From assembly GCF_011045025.1 (NCBI RefSeq), contig NZ_JAAKZX010000100.1, forward strand, positions 1 to 33,183: a stretch of 33,183 nt of DNA, written 5' to 3'. Numbering within the stretch: position 1 is the stretch's first letter; each line of letters starts with the position of its first letter. Under the pieces are notes generated by a model. It made no database searches. It saw only the letters and a program-made list of their open reading frames with translations, and was not told the origin of the DNA. A program made the position numbers and the translations under genes. Source of the DNA: Streptomyces ureilyticus (GTDB taxonomy: Bacteria; Actinomycetota; Actinomycetes; Streptomycetales; Streptomycetaceae). Positions 7,147-13,861 of this stretch are shown piece after piece.

Positions 7147-8799
7147 ATGTATCAGCACGCGCGGAGACGTCCCAGGCGTCTCAGACTCGTCGGTGCCGCG
7201 GTGACCGCGCTCGTCCTCGCGGCAACGGGGACCGCGACACAGGCGATGGCCGCGCAGGACACCGCTCAGAAGCCGCATTCGGCCAAGACACCGCCGCCGC
7301 CCGTCCCGACGCTCACCTGGTCCGACTGCCAGGGCGGCTTCGAGTGCGCCAACGCCGATGTTCCGCTGGACTACCGGGAGCCGCAGGGGCGCACGATCAC
7401 GCTCGCGGTGGTCCGCAAGAAGGCGGCCGACCCGGCGAAGCGCAAGGGCACGCTCTTCATGCAGCCCGGCGGGCCCGGCAACTCCGGGGTGGACTTCGTC
7501 CGCAACAACTACGAGGACCTGCCGGCCGCGCTGCGCGACTCGTTCGACGTCTTCGGCTACGACGTCCGCGGTGTCGGCCGCAGTTCGGCGCTGACCTGCT
7601 TCGACGACGCCCGCTACACCAAGGCCGTCACCGACGCGAAGGGTGTTCCCGGCCCCGACGCCTTCGGTCCGGCGGTGCGCGAGGCGGCCGAGTTCAACCA
7701 GGCCTGCCTCGACAACTCGGGCGAGCTGCTGCCGTACGTCGGCACCGAGTACGTCGCCCGTGACATCGACCTGCTCCGGCAGGCGCTCGGCGAGAAGCAA
7801 CTCACCTACTACGGCCGGTCGTTCGGCTCGTACATCGGAACCGTGTACGCGGCGATGTTCCCGAAGCGGGTGCGGGCGCTGTCGCTCGACGGGGCGTACG
7901 ACCCGTACAAGTACGCCTACCGCCCCTACGACTACGACCGGGCCCAGTACCTGGCGCTGGACGGCTCGGTGAGCCGCTTCCTCGACTGGTGCGCCGCCGA
8001 CCCGGCGACCTGCGGCTTCGGCGACGGCGACCCGCGCGGGGCGTTCGAGAAGCTGAAGAAGGACCTCGACGCGAATCCGGTGCCGACCGCGAACGGCGGG
8101 CAGGCCAATGGCTACACCCTCGTCTACCGGCTGATGTTCAACATCAACGAGGGCAAGGTCATCTGGCCCTCGCTCGGCGAGGCGCTGAAGAAGGCGCAGC
8201 TGCGGGACAACACCTCGTTCCTGCTGCGGCCGCCGTCCCCGGCCAGCTTCGACTTCCTCGGCCCGAACGTGGTCGTCGAGTGCGTCGACAAGGACTACCC
8301 GAAGAGCCTGCGCAAGCTGCAGCGGAACGTGACGGCCAACGCGAAGGACGCGCCGCTGCTGGGCCCGGCCATGGCGTACGGCCCGCCGACGTACGACCAC
8401 CAGCACGCCACCGCGTGCGTGCAGTGGCCCGCCGAGAAGGCCAGCCGCTACGACGGCTCCTTCCGGGCGAGGGGTTCGGCGCCGATCCTGGTCCTCGGCA
8501 CCACCGGTGACCCGGATACCCCGTACCAGGACGCGGTCGCCCTCAGCCGGCAGCTGGACAACGCCTCGCTGCTGACCTTCCAGGCCGAGGGGCATACCGC
8601 CTTCGGCCGCAGCGCCTGCGCGACGGACGCGGTCGTCGGCTACCTGGTCGACCTGAAGGTGCCGGCCTCCGGCACGACCTGCGCCGACGAGACCCCGCCG
8701 CCGTCCAGCACACCGAAGAAGGCCCCGCCCGGCACGACCCTGGGCGAACTCCGCAACGGCGTCAACGAGCGCGTGGAGCGCATCGGCGAGGTGAGCTGA
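7147..8799 (+). CDS. Secreted alpha/beta-hydrolase, S33 tripeptidyl-aminopeptidase type
   Basis: This 550-residue exported peptidase is related to the Streptomyces SlpD/SlpE/Tap mycelium-associated aminopeptidases. The N-terminus is a Sec-type signal: basic RRRPRRLR, hydrophobic LVGAAVTALVLAATGTA, then cleavage near QAMA/AQD (about residue 36). The oxyanion motif is MQPGGPGNSG and the nucleophile elbow is GRSFG (Ser225). GTTGDPDTPY carries the acidic residue (Asp455 or 457) and EGHTAFG the His (483), so the catalytic triad is complete. The C-terminal TAP-like domain is present. The ATG at 7147 is used, with AGGGGG at 7131-7136; a TTG 6 nt upstream is a weaker alternative. The Cys-rich mature part (SDCQGGFECANADVPLDY) is typical for the family. 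It is probably monocistronic and its stop codon lies inside a 17-bp tandem repeat. Confidence 0.88.
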   Translation: MYQHARRRPRRLRLVGAAVTALVLAATGTATQAMAAQDTAQKPHSAKTPPPPVPTLTWSDCQGGFECANADVPLDYREPQGRTITLAVVRKKAADPAKRKGTLFMQPGGPGNSGVDFVRNNYEDLPAALRDSFDVFGYDVRGVGRSSALTCFDDARYTKAVTDAKGVPGPDAFGPAVREAAEFNQACLDNSGELLPYVGTEYVARDIDLLRQALGEKQLTYYGRSFGSYIGTVYAAMFPKRVRALSLDGAYDPYKYAYRPYDYDRAQYLALDGSVSRFLDWCAADPATCGFGDGDPRGAFEKLKKDLDANPVPTANGGQANGYTLVYRLMFNINEGKVIWPSLGEALKKAQLRDNTSFLLRPPSPASFDFLGPNVVVECVDKDYPKSLRKLQRNVTANAKDAPLLGPAMAYGPPTYDHQHATACVQWPAEKASRYDGSFRARGSAPILVLGTTGDPDTPYQDAVALSRQLDNASLLTFQAEGHTAFGRSACATDAVVGYLVDLKVPASGTTCADETPPPSSTPKKAPPGTTLGELRNGVNERVERIGEVS

Positions 8800-8857
8800 C
8801 CGTTTCCGTGAACCGACCGGTTCGGTGAGCTGATCGGTTCGGTGAGCTGATCGCTTC
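8790..8857 (+). repeat. Four tandem 17-bp units spanning the peptidase stop codon
   Basis: Units begin at 8790, 8807, 8824 and 8841. The third is GGTGAGCTGATCGGTTC and the fourth differs from it at one base. The first has two differences and the second is more diverged. The TGA stop of the S33 peptidase lies in unit one. No stable hairpin is formed by the array as a whole. Confidence 0.85.
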
Positions 8858-9036
8858 CATGCCTGATCGGTCGGCACGAGCCCCGGGCGCCCGCCCCCAC
8901 ACGTCGAGCGTCCGGGGTTTCGCACGTTCTCAGCGACCTGTCTGACAGCATGACAGGAATTCTTTGAAGATTTGAACAGGCCCACGCCGAGCCCCGTACG
9001 TAAAGACGTCACGACTTCGGCCGAAGGACCCGCGAG

Positions 9037-9765
9037 ATGCGATCTTCCAGGCACGTCAGCACCGCGAATCACGTCCCCCGTCCCCCCACTCACGTTGATT
9101 CCTCACGGAGACTGACCGTCGTCCTGGCCTGCGCCGAGGAGGACTGGCCGCACGACGACTGGCCGGCCCCGGACGATCCGTACGTGGGCCGAGTAGTGCA
9201 CGCCCCCGAGCCTCACCAAGCGCTGCGCGAGCACGCCGACACCGCGGACGTCGTGGTGCTGCCCTGCGAGAACCCGGCGGAGGCCTTCCCGAGGCTGCTC
9301 AGCGCTATGGATGACATGAACGCGTCAGTGATCGTCATCAGTCCTGAGCGCGACCCCGAGACGATCGTGGACGTCTTCCGCGGTGGAGCCGGCTACCTGG
9401 TCGAAGGCGACTACTGCACCTGCATGCTCTCCGCGGCGGTCTTGGGATCCACGACCGGCCACACCTATCTCTCACCGGCGGCGTGCGCGGCCCTCAGGGA
9501 ATGCGCGCAGCGGATGGCGGTCCCGCGCGACGACGCCTTGCAGCGGCTGCGGGCCCTACTCTCCCCCCGCGAGCGCCAGATCATGGAGTTACTGTCCACC
9601 GGTCTGGGCGCACAGGAGATCGGCGTGCGTCTGAGGCTGACCGAGAAGACGGTCCGCAACAACCTCAGCAACATCTACGCCAAGCTCGACGCCCGGGGGA
9701 GTACGGACGCGGTCCTGCGATGGCTCGGTGCCAGGCACGGCGACCACCTGGGGTCCACGGGCTGA
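9037..9765 (+). CDS. Orphan LuxR-type regulator with degenerate receiver domain
   Basis: This is a 242-residue two-domain regulator. The C-terminus (about residues 170-235) is a clear LuxR/FixJ helix-turn-helix: LSPRERQIMELL, AQEIGVRLRLTEKTVRNNLS, NIYAKLDARGSTDAV. The N-terminal half has the order of a response-regulator receiver (ADVVVLPCENP, SVIVISPERDPETI, FRGGAGYLVEGDY). However, the phosphoacceptor loop reads VVLPC and the conserved Lys of GYLxK is replaced by Glu. It is therefore probably not phosphorylated in the usual way and may sense a ligand or partner. No histidine kinase is adjacent. AAGGA (9025-9029) lies 7 nt before the ATG. A hairpin at 9791-9816 ends the transcript. Targets are unknown; the neighbouring secreted proteins are candidates. 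Confidence 0.82.
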   Translation: MRSSRHVSTANHVPRPPTHVDSSRRLTVVLACAEEDWPHDDWPAPDDPYVGRVVHAPEPHQALREHADTADVVVLPCENPAEAFPRLLSAMDDMNASVIVISPERDPETIVDVFRGGAGYLVEGDYCTCMLSAAVLGSTTGHTYLSPAACAALRECAQRMAVPRDDALQRLRALLSPRERQIMELLSTGLGAQEIGVRLRLTEKTVRNNLSNIYAKLDARGSTDAVLRWLGARHGDHLGSTG

Positions 9766-9790
9766 CGTTGCCGTGACGGCTACGGAAGTA

Positions 9791-9816
9791 GCCCCCGCTC
9801 GACGAGAAGCGGGGGC
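9791..9816. terminator. Terminator hairpin between convergent genes
   Basis: GCCCCCGCT (9791-9799) pairs perfectly with AGCGGGGGC (9808-9816) around an 8-nt loop, followed by TT. It lies between the luxR-type gene (ending 9765) and the minus-strand secreted gene (ending 9870), so it can act in both directions. Confidence 0.8.
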
Positions 9817-9869
9817 TTGGTGCCGGACGCGATGCCGGCACCGTCGGCTACGGCCGTCCTCCCGAAGAG

Positions 9870-10682
9870 TTACGGCGCCGGGATCTCCGACAGCGGGATC
9901 TCGACGTCCGTGACGTTCGCGCCGCCCTTGCCGAATCCGGGCTGCTCCGAGTCGGCACGGATCTCGGCGACCTGCGGGTTGCTGCCGTTCAGGGCTTCAT
10001 CGGCCTGCGGCGTACCGCACTTCGCGTTGCGCAGCCAGAGACGGCCGTCAGGTGTGCCGTTCTTCAGGAGCTGCGGATAGAAGACGTGCACGCTCGTGCC
10101 GTTCTCCTTGGGGGAGAAGAACACCGTCTGGCCGTCCTGCGCCTCCTTGTACGTGGCCCTGAGGAATCCGCTCACGTCGGTGCGCTTCTCGGACCACATG
10201 AAGAACCCGACGTGGTCGGGCAGCACCGTGTCCGTCCTGGAGAAGTCGAAGCCGGTCCCCTTGTCGTCACGCTGGAGGTTGAACTCCGTCGTGTTGAACT
10301 TGGTGCCGATCTCGAAGAACGAGTTCGCCAGCTTCGAGTCGGCGGCGGCGACGAAGCCGTCTTCGAGCGTGATGAACCTGGTCACCGACGTGGACACGTT
10401 GAAGGCCTTCTCGCCTTCGGTCGTCTTACCGCAGTTGTTGAACGGCGTCGAGACGCGTTTGTTGGGACCCAGGTTGTTCCTCTTGACCTGGACGTCGACG
10501 AATTCGCAGTTCTCCAGTGTCGCGGCGTTCTCCGCGCAGTCCCTCGATACTTCGGAGGGTGTGGCGGCACCCGCCTGGTTCATCAGCGGAATGGCGACGG
10601 CGGCGGCCACCACCGGGGCCAGCGCGATCGTGATGCGCTTCTTCTTGCTCCGATGATTTCCCTTGTGGCCGGGGCGTGTCAT
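9870..10682 (-). CDS. Secreted protein of unknown function, paralogue of its upstream neighbour
   Basis: This is a 270-residue exported protein. A basic N-terminus (HRSKKKR) precedes the hydrophobic stretch ITIALAPVVAAAVAIPL and a likely cleavage near QAGA/ATP (about residue 40). The mature N-terminus holds three cysteines in the pattern C-x(9)-CEFVD-x(n)-FNNC. The neighbouring product has the same pattern (C...CKFVE...FPNC), so the two are paralogues. The middle is rich in Ser/Thr-alternating segments (NVSTSVTRFITLEDGF, FNTTEFNL), as in elongated beta-hairpin proteins. The aerolysin/ETX-MTX2 pore-forming fold is one speculative comparison. A fourth Cys occurs in RNAKCGTP. AGGAG lies 7-8 nt before the ATG. 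It starts 75 bp after the upstream gene and is probably co-transcribed. I do not recognise a named family. Confidence 0.75.
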   Translation of the reverse strand: MTRPGHKGNHRSKKKRITIALAPVVAAAVAIPLMNQAGAATPSEVSRDCAENAATLENCEFVDVQVKRNNLGPNKRVSTPFNNCGKTTEGEKAFNVSTSVTRFITLEDGFVAAADSKLANSFFEIGTKFNTTEFNLQRDDKGTGFDFSRTDTVLPDHVGFFMWSEKRTDVSGFLRATYKEAQDGQTVFFSPKENGTSVHVFYPQLLKNGTPDGRLWLRNAKCGTPQADEALNGSNPQVAEIRADSEQPGFGKGGANVTDVEIPLSEIPAP

Positions 10683-10757
10683 GGTGCGTCTCCTCTTGGA
10701 GGGGGAAAGTGGGGGAAGCGGTGGGGGTCGCGAGTATGGGGGAGGCAGGCAGGCCCG

Positions 10758-11495
10758 TCAGCAGTCGGTCTCTACGGGATCGAGCGCCCCGTCCGCGACT
10801 CCGGGAGCGCCGGCCGCTTTTGGCAGAACGACGGGTCCCTCGATGACCTCCGGCGCTGTGTAGTTCTGCTCGGGGACGGCATTGGTGGTGGTGGTCGCCT
10901 CGCGGGCGTTGATCTTCACTTGCCATTCGCCCGTCATGCGCTGCATCCTCGGCGTGAACTCCATGTGGAGGACCTTGCCTTCGGGAACCTGCCTGGTTTC
11001 GCTGTCGCCGGCGGTGACCGTCTTGACGGTGATGTCGGTCGTTCCCTTGTGCTTGAGCCAGGACCCGCTCAGCGCGCCGAAGAGCCCTCCAGCGGCACCT
11101 TGTTGTGTCGCGGTGTACTTGCCCTCGCCCTGGCCCACGGTCGCCGTCCACTTGAACTCGGCCTTCGGGCTGGAGTTGGCCTCGCAGTTCGGGAAGTCGA
11201 CCGTGACCTTCTCCTTGGGGCCGTTGAAGGTCTCGAAACCCGTCTCGACGAACTTGCAGCTGTCGGACTGGAAACCGGGGCCGGCGATCCCATGGCCGCC
11301 AAAGTCCTCGAGGGACTGTTTCTTGCCGTTGAGGACCTTGGTCCTTTCGCACATAGTGATGATCTCTTGTGCGGTCTTCTCCTCGGCCGCGTTGGCCGAC
11401 GGCAGCACCACCGTGGCGACGGCGGCACCCGTCGTGAGCGCCGCGCCGATCGCTACATACCGGACCTTCTTGTTCTTGAATCGCCTCTTCGCCAC
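10758..11495 (-). CDS. Secreted protein of unknown function, first gene of the paralogous pair
   Basis: This 245-residue exported protein starts at GTG 11495, with AGGAG (complement of 11506-11510) 10 nt upstream. Starting further left would add an unlikely stretch before the signal peptide. The signal is KRRFKNKKVRY, then a hydrophobic AIGAALTTGAAVATVVL, then PSANA/AEE. The mature part contains C-x(n)-CKFVETGFETFNGPKEKV-x(n)-FPNC. This aligns with CEFVD...LGPNKRV...FNNC in the downstream product, which supports duplication. Beta-rich, Thr/Lys-alternating sequence follows (TTDITVKTVTAGDSETRQV). The chain ends in ETDC, a C-terminal cysteine that could pair with the N-terminal group. It is transcribed divergently from the SDR gene and shares with it a control region containing the CTGACGNNNCGTCAG site. 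Function is unknown. Confidence 0.75.
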   Translation of the reverse strand: MAKRRFKNKKVRYVAIGAALTTGAAVATVVLPSANAAEEKTAQEIITMCERTKVLNGKKQSLEDFGGHGIAGPGFQSDSCKFVETGFETFNGPKEKVTVDFPNCEANSSPKAEFKWTATVGQGEGKYTATQQGAAGGLFGALSGSWLKHKGTTDITVKTVTAGDSETRQVPEGKVLHMEFTPRMQRMTGEWQVKINAREATTTTNAVPEQNYTAPEVIEGPVVLPKAAGAPGVADGALDPVETDC

Positions 11496-11666
11496 GCTTT
11501 TCTCTCTCCTTGAGGGGGGTTTTATTGGCAGTTCCTTTGCTTTCCTGTTGGGAAATATTGGCGTTCGCTTCGCGGTCCCGACAGAGTCAAATGTCCCTAC
11601 CTGTCGGTCACTTCGCGTGTGCGATGGGCCACATCGCCCCCCATGTCGTCGCTCCCTCCCTCTTGC

Positions 11667-11734
11667 CTGACGATCCGTCAGATACGACGATGAGGCGTCA
11701 GGAAGCATCGACAAGCGTCAGCAAGATGCGTCAG
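11667..11734 (+). promoter_or_regulatory. Operator region: palindrome plus three CGTCAG half-sites
   Basis: The perfect palindrome CTGACG-ATC-CGTCAG lies at 11667-11681. It is followed by single CGTCAG half-sites at 11696, 11716 and 11729. The region lies between the divergent secreted-protein gene and the SDR gene at 11763. The palindrome is identical in both arms to sites upstream of the amidohydrolase (4456) and the second LLM gene (12561, 12621). A -10 box for the SDR gene is not obvious. Confidence 0.7.
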
Positions 11735-11762
11735 CACGCAGGCGACGAAGGAGAGGCACCCC

Positions 11763-12539
11763 ATGGGCAAGCTCGACGGACGCGTCGTCCTCATCACCGG
11801 TGCCGCGCGCGGCCAGGGTGAGCAGGAGGCGCGGCTCTTCGTCGCGGAGGGCGCCGAGGTCGTCATCGGAGACGTACTGGACGATCAAGGGGAGGCGCTG
11901 GCCAAGGAGTTGGGCGCGCGGTACGTGCACCTCGACGTGAGCCAGGAGGCCGACTGGCAGTCCGCGGTGGCCGTGGCCAAGGAGGCGTACGGGCGGATCG
12001 ACGGGCTGGTGAACAACGCCGGGATCCTGCGCTTCAACGAGCTGGTGAGCACGCCGCTGGAGGAGTTCCAGCAGATCGTGCAGGTCAACCAGGTCGGGGT
12101 CTTCCTCGGCATCAAGACCGTCGCGCCCGAGATCGAAGCGGCGGGCGGCGGCACGATCGTGAACACCGCCTCGTACGCGGGGATGACGGGCATGGCCTGG
12201 ATCGGCGCGTACGCGGCGACCAAGCACGCGATCGTCGGGCTGACGCGGGTGGCCGCGCTGGAGCTGGCCGGGAAGGGGATACGCGTCAACGCCGTCTGCC
12301 CGGGTGCGATCGACACCGCCATGAGCAACCCGGCCCAGCTCAACCCGGACGCGGACGCCGAGAAGGCCGCCGAGGGCATCGACCGGCTGTACCGCAAGCG
12401 TGTGCCGCTCGGGCGGATCGGTCGGCCGGAGGAGGTGGCGCGGCTGGTCCTCTTCCTCTCCGGTGACGACTCCTCGTACATCACGGGGCAGCCGTTCGTG
12501 ATCGACGGTGGCTGGCTGGCGGGGGTCAGCGTTCTCTGA
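11763..12539 (+). CDS. Short-chain dehydrogenase/reductase (SDR), 3-oxoacyl/hydroxysteroid type
   Basis: This 258-residue classical SDR has cofactor motif TGAARGQG (residues about 13-20), with Asp at the end of beta-2 (VVIGDVLD), which favours NAD over NADP. NNAG appears in VNNAGIL. The catalytic residues are Ser137, Tyr150 and Lys154 in the usual Ser-x12-Tyr-x3-Lys spacing, and the C-terminal signature is ITGQPFVIDGGW. The family oxidises secondary alcohols on rings or acyl chains, often in steroid-like or terpenoid breakdown; the substrate cannot be stated. GGAGAG lies 7-9 nt before the ATG. An operator array lies upstream. The next gene starts 133 bp downstream under its own operator-flanked promoter, so this block is controlled at more than one point. 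Confidence 0.88.
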   Translation: MGKLDGRVVLITGAARGQGEQEARLFVAEGAEVVIGDVLDDQGEALAKELGARYVHLDVSQEADWQSAVAVAKEAYGRIDGLVNNAGILRFNELVSTPLEEFQQIVQVNQVGVFLGIKTVAPEIEAAGGGTIVNTASYAGMTGMAWIGAYAATKHAIVGLTRVAALELAGKGIRVNAVCPGAIDTAMSNPAQLNPDADAEKAAEGIDRLYRKRVPLGRIGRPEEVARLVLFLSGDDSSYITGQPFVIDGGWLAGVSVL

Positions 12540-12560
12540 CGTCCTGGCATCCCTGACGTG

Positions 12561-12635
12561 CTGACGTCCCGTCAGGTATTGACCCTTCGCGGGTGCGGTG
12601 CGACAGTCTGCGCAGCAGAACTGACGCCTCGTCAG
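12561..12635 (+). promoter_or_regulatory. Promoter bracketed by two copies of the CTGACGNNNCGTCAG operator
   Basis: Perfect palindromes lie at 12561-12575 (spacer TCC) and 12621-12635 (spacer CCT), exactly 60 bp apart. Between them TTGACC (12579-12584) and GACAGT (12602-12607) form a -35/-10 pair with a 17-bp spacer. One operator abuts the -35 and the other lies just past the expected start point. Extra CTGACG half-sites occur at 12536 and 12553. The geometry suggests tight repression, possibly with looping. The sequence is seen; the function is inferred. Confidence 0.72.
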
Positions 12636-12672
12636 ATCCGCTTCAAGCCGATGTTGGGGACGGTGAACCTCC

Positions 12673-13791
12673 TTGGAATTCGGGCTCTTTGTACAGGGAT
12701 ACGTGGGCAAGCGGGCCGAGACCGATCCGCTCGCCGAGCACAAGGCGCTGATGGAGGAGACCGAGTACGTCATCCAGGCGGACAAGTCCGGCTTCAAGTA
12801 CGCCTGGGCGTCCGAGCACCACTTCCTGGAGGAATACTCGCACCTCTCGGCGAACGAGGTCTTCCTCGGGTATCTGGCGCACGCCACCGAGCGGATCCAT
12901 CTGGGGTCGGGGATCTTCAACCCCCTCGCCCAGGTCAACCACCCGGTGAAGGTCGCCGAGAAGGTCGCGATGCTCGACCATCTCTCCGAAGGCCGCTTCG
13001 AGTTCGGCAGCGGACGGGGCGCGGGTTCGCACGAGATCCTCGGCTTCATCCCCGGCGTCACCGACATGAACTACACCAAGGAGATCTGGGAAGAGACCAT
13101 CGCCGAGTTCCCGAAGATGTGGCTCCAGGAGGAGTACGTCGGGTTCCAGGGCAAGCACTGGTCGCTGCCGCCGCGCAAGATCCTCCCCAAGCCGTACGGG
13201 AAGGCGCACCCCGCCATGTGGTACGCGGCCGGGTCCCCGCCCTCGTACGCCATGGCCGCCCGCAAGGGGCTGGGTGTGCTCGGCTTCAGCGTGCAGAAGG
13301 TCTCCGACATGGAGTGGGTGCTGGAGCAGTACAAGACGGCGGTGGTCGAGGCGGAGCCGGTGGGTGCGTTCGTCAACGACAACGTCATGGTGACGTCTAC
13401 GGCTGTCTGTGCGCCTACGCATGAGGAGGCGGTGCGGATCGCCGCCGGCGGGAACCTGCACTATCTGCAGTCGCTGGTGTTCCGGTACCACGACACGTTT
13501 CCTCGGCCGGAGGGTTTCCCGGTGTGGCCGGAGACGCTTCCTGAGTTCAGCGAGGAGATCATCGAGCATCTCATCGCTGAGGAGTTGTTGATCTGCGGGG
13601 ACCCGGATGAGGTGCTCACGCAGTGCAAGAGGTGGGAGCAGGCGGGGGCCGATCAGTTGTCCTTTGGACTGCCGATCGGGATCTCGCGTGAGGACACGTT
13701 GCAGACGATTCGGCTCGTCGGGGAGCACGTGATTCCGAAGATCGATACGGATCCTGTGCATCGGACCTCGCGGTTCCGTGCGAGCGCGTGA
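12673..13791 (+). CDS. LLM-class flavin-dependent oxidoreductase (bacterial luciferase family)
   Basis: This 372-residue protein has the full luciferase-like TIM barrel. Landmarks are EFGLFVQGYV at the N-terminus, YAWASEHHF (conserved EHHF as in luciferase alpha), IHLGSGIFNPL, VAEKVAMLDHLSEGRFEFG, RGAGSHEILGF and the C-terminal GDPDEV and GADQLSFGLP. The EHHF motif and length point to the FMN-using monooxygenase branch more than the F420 branch. Such enzymes often do Baeyer-Villiger-like or hydroxylating chemistry. The start is a TTG at 12673, since no ATG or GTG in this frame precedes the conserved EFGLF. The ribosome-binding site is weak (GGGGA, 12 nt away). The gene is controlled from the operator-flanked promoter at 12561-12635 and is followed 70 bp later by an amidohydrolase gene. 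The substrate is unknown. Confidence 0.85.
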   Translation: MEFGLFVQGYVGKRAETDPLAEHKALMEETEYVIQADKSGFKYAWASEHHFLEEYSHLSANEVFLGYLAHATERIHLGSGIFNPLAQVNHPVKVAEKVAMLDHLSEGRFEFGSGRGAGSHEILGFIPGVTDMNYTKEIWEETIAEFPKMWLQEEYVGFQGKHWSLPPRKILPKPYGKAHPAMWYAAGSPPSYAMAARKGLGVLGFSVQKVSDMEWVLEQYKTAVVEAEPVGAFVNDNVMVTSTAVCAPTHEEAVRIAAGGNLHYLQSLVFRYHDTFPRPEGFPVWPETLPEFSEEIIEHLIAEELLICGDPDEVLTQCKRWEQAGADQLSFGLPIGISREDTLQTIRLVGEHVIPKIDTDPVHRTSRFRASA

Positions 13792-13809
13792 GCGCCGTTG
13801 AAACAGCCC

Positions 13810-13828
13810 CGCGCCCCTGAAGGGCGCG
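13810..13828 (+). terminator. Short G+C hairpin, degenerate copy of a common Streptomyces intergenic palindrome
   Basis: CGCGCCC (13810-13816) pairs with GGGCGCG (13822-13828) around CTGAA. The surrounding AGCCCCGCGCCCCTGAAG matches a palindrome that I know to be abundant between Streptomyces genes. It may only attenuate, since the amidohydrolase gene follows in the same direction. Confidence 0.5.
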
Positions 13829-13861
13829 TCCAGTGCACCGGAGTTTAAGGAGGCGAGCTCC

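Noticed and set aside
8962..9002. TTGAAC with TACGTA as promoter of the luxR-type gene
   Set aside because: Spacer would be 19 bp and the -10 is poor; too weak to list.
7129..9093. Very long minus-strand frame opposite the S33 peptidase
   Set aside because: Shadow of a well-supported gene; the translated sequence has no domain and is rich in Arg, Val and Gly as expected from codon bias.
9763..9779. CTGACG...CGTGACG dyad at the end of the luxR-type gene
   Set aside because: Spacing and arms differ from the operator, and it overlaps a coding end and stop codon.
13805..13828. Mobile element end
   Set aside because: The palindrome is a common short Streptomyces intergenic repeat without a transposase or target duplication.
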